Of a stretch of DNA of 5,693 nucleotides, positions 1 to 5,443 are shown piece after piece. Position 1 is the stretch's first letter. Every line of letters starts with the position of its first letter. The position numbers and the translations under genes are program-made. The stretch spans positions 1 through 5,693 of the forward strand of contig JAITAZ010000583.1 in assembly GCA_031283825.1 (NCBI GenBank). The letters run 5' to 3'. The notes beneath the pieces are model-generated. The model ran no database searches, had not been told where the DNA came from, and saw nothing but the letters and a program-made list of their open reading frames with translations. Source of the DNA: Planctomycetaceae bacterium (GTDB lineage: Bacteria; Planctomycetota; Planctomycetia; Pirellulales; Thermoguttaceae).

Positions 1-32
1 ATGCGGGGCTTGATTAGTGTGGAGATTTCGAT

Positions 33-87
33 CCGTAGGTTACGCTGCGCTACACCTACGGTTATGCACTTGTCGTCCCTGCGGGAC
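33..87. repeat. Paired-hairpin dispersed repeat (REP/BIME-like)
   Basis: Two perfect stem-loops sit 13 bp apart. The first has arms CCGTAGGT (33-40) and ACCTACGG (54-61) around a 13-base loop. The second has arms GTCCC (75-79) and GGGAC (83-87) around a TGC loop. The joining segment reads TTATGCACTTGTC. This layout, a CCTACGG stem, a TTATNCA joint and a GTCCCTNCGGGAC stem, resembles dispersed intergenic repeats I recall from Bacteroidota and planctomycete genomes, but I cannot verify copy number from one window. There is no T-run after the second stem, so it is a weak terminator candidate for an upstream gene. It lies about 55 bp before the first coding region. Confidence 0.6.
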
Positions 88-98
88 TAATAAAAAAT

Positions 99-118
99 AA
101 TTCCACTGATATATTACC
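99..118 (+). promoter_or_regulatory. Shared upstream motif, copy 1 (before the PPC-domain gene)
   Basis: The segment reads AATTCCACTGATATATTACC and ends 25 bp before the ATG at 144. It matches 16 of 20 positions with the copy at 2901-2920 and is close to the copies upstream of the two minus-strand genes. Its second half (TATATT) could serve as a -10 box, but there is no convincing -35 hexamer at the usual distance. Promoter function is inferred only from recurrence and position. Confidence 0.35.
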
Positions 119-143
119 CTTTTTTTTATTTTTATTTAATCCG

Positions 144-2714
144 ATGAAACGAATATTTATTTTTGTAACGATAATTATTTTATTGTTATCGGCGTCGATT
201 GTATTTGCTCAATCGCGTGAGCCGAAGATTGCTTATGTTTATCCGGCGGGAGGTCAACGAGGAACTACGTTTGAAATATTACTCGGCGGACGAATGATAA
301 CGAAACCGGTTGAAGCGATTTTTTCAGGTAAAGGCGTTCATGCAAAAATCGTAAAAAGCGTCGGCGGAGTAATCATAAACGATCAAGCTGCAAATCAAGT
401 CGCACGAAATATCTACGACGACGCAAAGAAACAAATCGAGTCAGATTTACGGGAAAAAAATCGCGACCAGAATGAGAAAAAAGATTTTCGTAACGAAAAT
501 TCAAATCAGAAGAATAAATCTAAAATTGATGAAACTCAAAATAAATCTTCAACAAAGTCAACTGATAAAAAATCTGCCGTAACTTCCGGCGACGAGCTTG
601 TTCTTCCGTCGCGTGAAGAGGTGATCAACAAGTATTTGTATTTTGATCGTTTAACTAATCCTTCTGCGGACGACGTTCAATTTGTGTTTTACGAATATTT
701 TTCTCCGCGACCTGCTAAACGTCCGGTTGAAGGCATGACGCAAGGCGTTGTTCTTGAAGTAACAATTGATGCGGATGCGGAAGTTGGCGAGCGGGATTTG
801 CGTTTATTTACGTCGTCTGGTATGACAAAGCCGGTTCGATTTATAGTTGGCGAAGTCCGCGAGTTGTGCGAACTTGAGCCGAATGATTTTGACGGCGAAC
901 CGAAAACTCAATTTGAGGCGATGGGTCGGGTTGGTTCTGATATTTTGCCGAAAAAATTGCGGCGTCTTGAGCCGCAGGAGTTGCCGATTACGTTTAATGG
1001 TCAGATACGCAACGGCGATGTTGACCGTTTTTCATTTAAGGCGGAGGCTGGTCGGAAGATTGTAATTAGTGTTCAAGCGCGTCAGTTGTCGCCTTATCTT
1101 GCGGATGCCGTGCCGGGTTGGTTTCAGGCGGCGATAACGCTTTTTGATTCGGCGGGCAAGAAGATTACGTCGGCGTCGTCTTATCGGTTTAATCCTGATC
1201 CGGCGATATTTTTCGAGCCGGCTAAAAGCGGCGTTTATAGCGTCGAGATACAGGATTCTGTTTTTCGCGGACGAGATGATTTCGTGTATCGTTTATCGAT
1301 TGGCGAGAGTGTTGTTGTTACGTCGATTTTCCCGTTGGGCGGCAAGGCGGGAACGCAAACGGTTGCAGAAATCGACGGATGGAATCTTCCGACGAACAAA
1401 ATAATTTTCGACACTGACCCTAAAAAACAAGGGACTCAAACGATTCAAATGTTGCAAAAAAAATCGTTATTGTATCCGTTAAAATATGTAGTTGACGTAT
1501 TGCCGGAGTTGACGGAGTCGGAATCAAACGACGGAATAGAGTCATCGCAGAAGATAGAGACGCCGGTTGTGATAAATGGTCGGATTGATTCGAAACGCGA
1601 CGTTGATTATTTTTCGTTTGCGGGCAAGTTGGGCGAGACAATTATATTTGACGCGGCGGCGTTATCGCTTGAAGTTCCGTTAGATTTAGGGTTGGAAGTT
1701 TTGGATGCGGCGGGCAAAACAATTGCTGAAAACGACGATTGGTCGAACAGTGCTGGGTTGAATATTGGTTTGGTAACGCATCGTGCTGACCCGTATTTAG
1801 AGTTTAGAGTTCCTGCTGATGGCGAGTATTTTGTGCGTTTGTTTAATATTCGGCAGGAGGGCGGCAAGGAGTTTTCGTATCGATTTAGCGTTACGAATCG
1901 GCGGAATCGAATTATGGTTTATACGGAGTCGTCAACGTTGCATTTTCAGGCGGCGACTTATCCGATTAGATTTTTTTCTGACAGACGCGGCGGTTTTGAC
2001 GGTGAAGCGAAAGTAAGAATTGCGGGAGGCGATTCGAAAGATTTCATTCTCGATGGTGCGGCATTTAGAAAAGGTTCAAATGAAGCGATTGGAACGATAA
2101 CGGTAAAGAGTCGAGAGGGCGTTGGCAAGTATTTTCCGTTAGCTTTTGAGACTGTAATTAAAACGGAAAAGGGCGAAGAGATTTTTCCGGTTATTGTGTC
2201 GGATGATTTTGAGCAAGCGTTTATTTATCATCATTTAGTTCCGACGGCAAGTGGCGAGTTATTTATTGTGAAGCCCAAAAACTGGCAGTTGCAAGCGAGT
2301 TTAGGTTTTGCGATTAAGGAGATTGAAGGCGTAGAGAGGGAAAAATTATTTTCTGTTACGATAATTCCGGGCGGGCGAAGCGAGTTAATTTTACCGTTTA
2401 GCGGCAAGTTATCGGATGATAAAGTTGCAGATAAGGAAAAGAGAGAGCGTAAAAATGCAAAGTCGAATAATAAAACTCCTCAAGTTGATTTGAGCAAGTT
2501 ATCGTTTGTATTATCTAGAGCGCCGAAAGGCGTAACGTTGGAGGAATCGCATATCAACAAGAACGAGTTAAGATTAGTCTTTGCGGCGTCGGAATCGATT
2601 AAGAAAGAAACCGAAGACGACATAATTATAGAAATCAATTTAAAATCCGACCCAACCAAGCCAACAACCCAATCACTAGGAACATTGCCAATAATAAAAT
2701 GCAAAATTAAATAG
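144..2714 (+). CDS. Exported protein with two IPT-like/PPC domain units, planctomycete type
   Basis: This is an 856-residue protein that is probably exported; its substrate or partner is unknown. Residues 1-22 form a signal peptide: KR, a hydrophobic core, and likely cleavage at VFA|Q. An IPT/TIG-like strand segment follows at about 28-72 (YPAGGQRGTTFEI), then a charged K/N/D-rich insertion at about 95-148. An ELEPND motif (243-248) leads into a first PPC (bacterial pre-peptidase C-terminal) beta domain at about 281-387, with the typical GDVDRFSF and DFVYRLSIGE blocks. A second IPT-like segment (391-430, FPLGGKAGT) leads to ESESND (458-463) and a second PPC domain (about 474-583, RDVDYFSF). 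Residues 584-856 are beta-rich and unrecognised, with a lysine-rich stretch at 754-780. No peptidase or other catalytic motif is visible, so binding or surface scaffolding is more likely than catalysis. The start is fixed by the signal peptide; no Shine-Dalgarno is seen. It stands alone on this strand and converges with the GTPase gene. Confidence 0.93.
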   Translation: MKRIFIFVTIIILLLSASIVFAQSREPKIAYVYPAGGQRGTTFEILLGGRMITKPVEAIFSGKGVHAKIVKSVGGVIINDQAANQVARNIYDDAKKQIESDLREKNRDQNEKKDFRNENSNQKNKSKIDETQNKSSTKSTDKKSAVTSGDELVLPSREEVINKYLYFDRLTNPSADDVQFVFYEYFSPRPAKRPVEGMTQGVVLEVTIDADAEVGERDLRLFTSSGMTKPVRFIVGEVRELCELEPNDFDGEPKTQFEAMGRVGSDILPKKLRRLEPQELPITFNGQIRNGDVDRFSFKAEAGRKIVISVQARQLSPYLADAVPGWFQAAITLFDSAGKKITSASSYRFNPDPAIFFEPAKSGVYSVEIQDSVFRGRDDFVYRLSIGESVVVTSIFPLGGKAGTQTVAEIDGWNLPTNKIIFDTDPKKQGTQTIQMLQKKSLLYPLKYVVDVLPELTESESNDGIESSQKIETPVVINGRIDSKRDVDYFSFAGKLGETIIFDAAALSLEVPLDLGLEVLDAAGKTIAENDDWSNSAGLNIGLVTHRADPYLEFRVPADGEYFVRLFNIRQEGGKEFSYRFSVTNRRNRIMVYTESSTLHFQAATYPIRFFSDRRGGFDGEAKVRIAGGDSKDFILDGAAFRKGSNEAIGTITVKSREGVGKYFPLAFETVIKTEKGEEIFPVIVSDDFEQAFIYHHLVPTASGELFIVKPKNWQLQASLGFAIKEIEGVEREKLFSVTIIPGGRSELILPFSGKLSDDKVADKEKRERKNAKSNNKTPQVDLSKLSFVLSRAPKGVTLEESHINKNELRLVFAASESIKKETEDDIIIEINLKSDPTKPTTQSLGTLPIIKCKIK

Positions 2715-2753
2715 TACAAACGATTTTTCGTAACTGGTTAATTGAATATTTAT

Positions 2754-2843
2754 AATTAGTAACCGTTCATGCACAAGAGAAAAATTTCCTAAGCCCTGAA
2801 AGGGCGTAGGACTTTTTCTTTTGAACGTGAACGGTTACAAATT
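2754..2843. terminator. Long palindrome between convergent genes, probable bidirectional terminator
   Basis: The outer arms GTAACCGTTCA (2759-2769) and TGAACGGTTAC (2828-2838) are perfect. Moving inward, AAGAGAAAAA (2775-2784) pairs with TTTTTCTTTT (2813-2822) with one mismatch. TCCTA (2787-2791) pairs with TAGGA (2807-2811), and GCCCT (2793-2797) pairs with AGGGC (2801-2805) around a GAA loop. Outside the arms, AATT at both ends (2754-2757 and 2840-2843) can extend the pairing across one mismatch. The structure starts 40 bp after the stop of the plus-strand gene and ends about 83 bp after the stop of the minus-strand gene. The A- and T-runs give it terminator character in both directions. 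The central GCCCTGAAAGGGC resembles repeat cores I recall from other bacteria, so it may be a mobile palindromic repeat acting as a terminator. Confidence 0.6.
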
Positions 2844-2859
2844 TTTTATCAAATTTAAA

Positions 2860-2888
2860 CGCAGAATACGCAGAATATCGCAGAAATA
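2860..2888. repeat. Short tandem repeat, three 9-10 bp units
   Basis: Three consecutive units are visible: CGCAGAATA (2860-2868), CGCAGAATAT (2869-2878) and CGCAGAAATA (2879-2888). The array lies in the convergent gap between the long palindrome and the end of the GTPase gene. Its function is unknown; slippage-generated noncoding repeats of this size are common in intergenic DNA. Confidence 0.6.
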
Positions 2889-2900
2889 AGTCGTTATAAA

Positions 2901-2920
2901 AATTCCGCTGAAACATTACA
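2901..2920 (+). repeat. Shared motif, copy 4 (convergent gap, no gene follows it)
   Basis: The segment AATTCCGCTGAAACATTACA matches copy 1 at 16 of 20 positions in the same orientation. It lies 5 bp beyond the stop codon of the minus-strand GTPase gene and no plus-strand gene follows it. This copy therefore argues that the motif may be a dispersed repeat, or may start an antisense transcript, rather than being simply a gene promoter. Confidence 0.4.
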
Positions 2921-2925
2921 AATCG

Positions 2926-4233
2926 TTAAACTAATTTGACCAAGTTTGAATCGTGTTTTGCTAGTGCGTATAGAAACGGGACTCCGATCCAAATTGGCTC
3001 TAGCGTTCCGGGAACGAATCCTTCGTGCGTTGGCGAACAACCTGTTGCGCTGACTGGTATGAAAGTTACGTCGGACGCGAAACTATCGACAACGTTTATA
3101 AACTGCGGACGATACTCAAGCAGTAAACGATGAATTTCGTCTGAAACAATTTTTATAAGTTTTTTTGAGATTGGTCTTGCTCCGACAATATCATTTCCGT
3201 TGGCGTCTTTTTCGGGAATTGGATATCCTTTTTTAATAATTTCTTGGACGGATTCATCCAGCAGACACATCCATGTATCGCATTTTGAGACGACAATAAT
3301 TATAGGTCGGTCGTATTTTTCGATAGTTCCGAGCATTTTGCCGCGTTTGTTTTTGTAGTTGTTTTGGATGCGTCTTGTCATTTCACCGAAAATAATATAC
3401 GGCTGATCCTGATACGCTTCCGACGTTCCTAAAGTATTTCTTTCGGCTCCGACTAGTTCGTTGTCGATTAGTTCTTTTCCTTGTTTTCTTTTGTAGGCTT
3501 TAATGAAATTCGGGAATTGTGTCGGGTCGAATAGAAAAAAGAGCGCGTCTGAATATCCGAGATGTTGCGTTAGGGGCGCTTTCGGATGGTCTTCGCCTGC
3601 GCGGAAATCTTCGCCGGAGTGATCGTAAATGCAAACGGAATAATTCGGCGATTCCGGCAATTCTTTTGATTTAATCGAGTACATAAAAGGAATCGGGTAA
3701 GTGAATTCGTCGAATTGATCTGGCGTTTTGGGTTTAGGCGTTTTAATGGTTACGCCGTATTGCGGGACGGTTCCGGCTAAATCGACTCGCTCGTTTGGGA
3801 CGGTAACGTTGGGAAATAATTTTTCGATATTTATTTCCAAGTCTCTATTTTTATTTGCAAAGGTCGCTTCGTAATAGTAGAATCCGAAATTAAATAAAGA
3901 GCGTTTAATCCAATGAACTAACGACGTAACAAAATAGGTTTTACCGGAAGTTCGCGAACCGACAATCGATACCATGAAGTCTTTGGATTCGAGGTATGCT
4001 CTTGGTATTTCTAGGTAACAATGCGGGCAAGCGATTTTTTCGCATTCGCCGCCGTATTCGTCTATTGCTCGGCAATTCGGAGTAAAATGACGCGGTAGGA
4101 AACGTTTAAAATCATATTCTGACAATCGATCTTCTCCGCGTAACTCTTCGGAATTAGCGATCCAAAGCACGTCTTCGATACGAAAAAATCGCCAGCAGCT
4201 TGGACATTTATATCGCGTTTGAAATTGAGTCAT
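2926..4233 (-). CDS. Zinc-ribbon P-loop GTPase, TRAFAC/DO-GTPase2-like
   Basis: This 435-residue soluble protein is predicted to bind and hydrolyse GTP; its cellular role is unknown. The N-terminus carries a probable zinc ribbon: CPSC (10-13) pairs with CPHC (69-72), and extra cysteines lie at 54 and 64. The GTPase core follows. G1/Walker A is GSRTSGKT (92-99). G3 is DHSG (204-207) after a hydrophobic strand, with Glu208 where Ras-type enzymes have Gln. G4 is SKCD (316-319) after the strand IIIVV. G5 is probably VSA (394-396). The switch I threonine cannot be placed with confidence. The G4 motif supports GTP rather than ATP specificity. The overall pattern resembles the DO-GTPase2 family described from predicted bacterial conflict systems, but only one GTPase domain is present and this family call is from memory. 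No transmembrane segment is visible. The gene lies 77 bp downstream of the coiled-coil gene in the same direction and is probably co-transcribed. The start is supported by the zinc ribbon beginning at residue 10; the leader AAAATT before ATG lacks a Shine-Dalgarno. Confidence 0.9.
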   Translation of the reverse strand: MTQFQTRYKCPSCWRFFRIEDVLWIANSEELRGEDRLSEYDFKRFLPRHFTPNCRAIDEYGGECEKIACPHCYLEIPRAYLESKDFMVSIVGSRTSGKTYFVTSLVHWIKRSLFNFGFYYYEATFANKNRDLEINIEKLFPNVTVPNERVDLAGTVPQYGVTIKTPKPKTPDQFDEFTYPIPFMYSIKSKELPESPNYSVCIYDHSGEDFRAGEDHPKAPLTQHLGYSDALFFLFDPTQFPNFIKAYKRKQGKELIDNELVGAERNTLGTSEAYQDQPYIIFGEMTRRIQNNYKNKRGKMLGTIEKYDRPIIIVVSKCDTWMCLLDESVQEIIKKGYPIPEKDANGNDIVGARPISKKLIKIVSDEIHRLLLEYRPQFINVVDSFASDVTFIPVSATGCSPTHEGFVPGTLEPIWIGVPFLYALAKHDSNLVKLV

Positions 4234-4280
4234 AATTTTCGTTACAAAAATTGTTAAAGCGTTAAGGGATTCGGCAAAAG

Positions 4281-4303
4281 TATATTTTCAGCTGGAATGT
4301 TAC
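4281..4303 (-). promoter_or_regulatory. Shared motif, copy 2 (between coiled-coil and GTPase genes)
   Basis: Read in gene direction, the segment contains ATTCCAGCTGAAAATATA, about 50-70 bp before the GTPase start and 7 bp after the stop of the coiled-coil gene. Its core TTCCAGCTGAAA is nearly a perfect dyad centred on CAGCTG. If it is a promoter, the GTPase gene has its own transcription start in addition to read-through from the gene before it. No terminator hairpin separates the two genes. Confidence 0.3.
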
Positions 4304-4310
4304 AATAAAT

Positions 4311-5192
4311 TCAAGACAAATCGACTTTATCTGTTGGCAGTGTTTGCCATATTTCTTGAATTTTTTCGTTGATTGTTGGGTTTATAAACTGGTTATGTTG
4401 TAGTTGTTCGATTATTTGCATGGTGAATTGTAATTTCTTTTTTGTTTGTTCGATTTTTGTTTCTAATTCGAGTTGTTGATTTTTATGGATTTGGATATTG
4501 TTTTTAATTTTTTCGAGTTCGTCTGATTTTTTTTCTAAAATTTCTTTTTCTTTTGTTAGGTTGGTTTCGTCGATTGTTATTTGTTTTTTCTTTTCGGCGA
4601 GTGATTTTTTATTTTGGATTAGATTTTGTTCTTGTAATTTTATGATATTTGTTTCTTTTTCGATTTCGTTTATTTCGTTGTCGATAGATTTGATATGCGT
4701 TTTTAATTCGGCGAGTTTATTTCTTTTTTGCGTTAATAATTCTTCTCTTTCTTTTTTTGTGTTGTGGGCGGCGAGAAAATCGTTTTGTTGTTGTTCTAGT
4801 AATTCGACCAATCGTTTTGATTCTTGAATATCGATTTGTAGAGACGCGATTTTATTTGTTGCGATATTACGTAATTTTTCAGCGAGCGCGGCGGCGTGTT
4901 GTATGATTTCGTTTTGCGTATTTTTATCGGCGTCTGATGTCTTGAAAGTGAGAGTCATTAAGTCGAGTGATTCGGCGAGTAGGGACGGAGTATATTCTGT
5001 TTCGATATTTTTAACGAGACGTTTGGGTTTCTCTTCAAACGGATTATTTATTGTAACAGAAATTTGTTCGACGCGGTTTGGTCGCGGTTGTAAAGGTTGC
5101 GACGCCCAAGACAACATTGCGTCGATCAGGTCGAGAACTTTGTCGTCAATAGTTTTGTTTTCGTATTTGTTGAATATTTCAGCAAGAGTCAT
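4311..5192 (-). CDS. Coiled-coil protein of unknown function, partner of the GTPase gene
   Basis: This 293-residue protein matches no family I recognise. Residues 1-30 look like a small helical N-terminal segment (LAEIFNKYENKTIDDKVLDLIDAML). Residues 31-70 are proline- and asparagine-containing and probably a flexible linker. From about 92 to 266 the sequence is an almost unbroken K/E/Q/N-rich helix with heptad-like spacing of Leu and Ile, indicating a long coiled coil. A short tail (267-293) contains IWQTLPTDK. There is no signal peptide, membrane segment, cysteine cluster or nucleotide-binding motif, so it is probably a cytoplasmic oligomerising or scaffold protein. It is the first gene of a two-gene minus-strand unit with the zinc-ribbon GTPase. 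The start gives AAAATT then ATGAC, identical in context to the GTPase gene, with no Shine-Dalgarno. The plus-strand open frames across this region are T-rich mirror images of the coiled coil. Similarity to SMC- or Rad50-like coiled coils would be compositional only. Confidence 0.85.
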   Translation of the reverse strand: MTLAEIFNKYENKTIDDKVLDLIDAMLSWASQPLQPRPNRVEQISVTINNPFEEKPKRLVKNIETEYTPSLLAESLDLMTLTFKTSDADKNTQNEIIQHAAALAEKLRNIATNKIASLQIDIQESKRLVELLEQQQNDFLAAHNTKKEREELLTQKRNKLAELKTHIKSIDNEINEIEKETNIIKLQEQNLIQNKKSLAEKKKQITIDETNLTKEKEILEKKSDELEKIKNNIQIHKNQQLELETKIEQTKKKLQFTMQIIEQLQHNQFINPTINEKIQEIWQTLPTDKVDLS

Positions 5193-5270
5193 AATTTTAG
5201 CGAGGTCAAATTTGGAATTATTTTTAATTGAAATTGTTTTTAAATTGTTCAGACGCGTTAATATTGACTT

Positions 5271-5290
5271 AATATTTCAGTGGAAAATTT
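5271..5290 (-). promoter_or_regulatory. Shared motif, copy 3 (before the coiled-coil gene)
   Basis: In gene direction the segment reads AAATTTTCCACTGAAATATT, about 80-100 bp upstream of the coiled-coil start. It shares TTCCACTGA and a following ATATT with copy 1. It is the best candidate for a promoter or operator of the two-gene unit, but no -35/-10 pair of ordinary spacing stands out in this AT-rich stretch. Confidence 0.35.
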
Positions 5291-5373
5291 GTTTTATTTT
5301 TTGTGTCTTTGATTCTAGATTGTAAGCGAATGAGTTTTCAATGTTCTCATAAGTCTCTTTTGTCTCCAAGTGG

Positions 5374-5436
5374 CTCATTAAAAAAATGGTAACTGTTCAG
5401 TCGATAATAATTATCGATCAACAGTTGCTTAATGAG
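5374..5436. repeat. 63 bp imperfect palindrome with three paired blocks
   Basis: CTCATTAA (5374-5381) pairs with TTAATGAG (5429-5436). AACTGTT (5391-5397) pairs with AACAGTT (5420-5426). The centre TCGATAATAATTATCGA (5401-5417) is a perfect palindrome with a one-base middle. The left side carries an extra A-run (5380-5386), so the arms are asymmetric. It could be a terminator for a gene outside the window, an operator-like dyad, or a small palindromic insertion. Its right end is 10 bp from the left terminal repeat of the neighbouring MITE-like element. Confidence 0.6.
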
Positions 5437-5443
5437 TTGTTAT

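Noticed and set aside
1420..1867. Minus-strand open frames of 73 and 86 codons inside the exported protein gene
   Set aside because: They overlap each other and lie opposite a well-supported coding region with clear PPC domain conservation.
144..2714. Secreted peptidase annotation based on the pre-peptidase C-terminal domains
   Set aside because: No HExxH, Ser-His-Asp triad context or other peptidase motif is visible; PPC domains also occur in non-enzymatic exported proteins.
2860..2888. Possible CRISPR array from repeated CGCAGAATA units
   Set aside because: The units are only 9-10 bp, directly adjacent and without spacers, so this is a simple tandem repeat.
4498..4827. Plus-strand open frame of 109 codons rich in Ser, Phe and Ile, resembling a hydrophobic protein
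   Set aside because: It is the antisense of the A-rich coiled-coil gene; complementing Lys/Glu codons gives Phe/Ser runs. There is no start context or family resemblance.
4311..5192. SMC/Rad50-like or phage tail-fibre identity for the coiled-coil protein
   Set aside because: There is no ATPase head, hinge or fibre motif. The resemblance is only the amino-acid composition shared by all long coiled coils.
4903..5325. Plus-strand open frame of 140 codons extending past the start of the coiled-coil gene
   Set aside because: Most of it is antisense to the coiled-coil gene and the rest runs over the AT-rich leader. The composition is irregular and no domain is recognisable.
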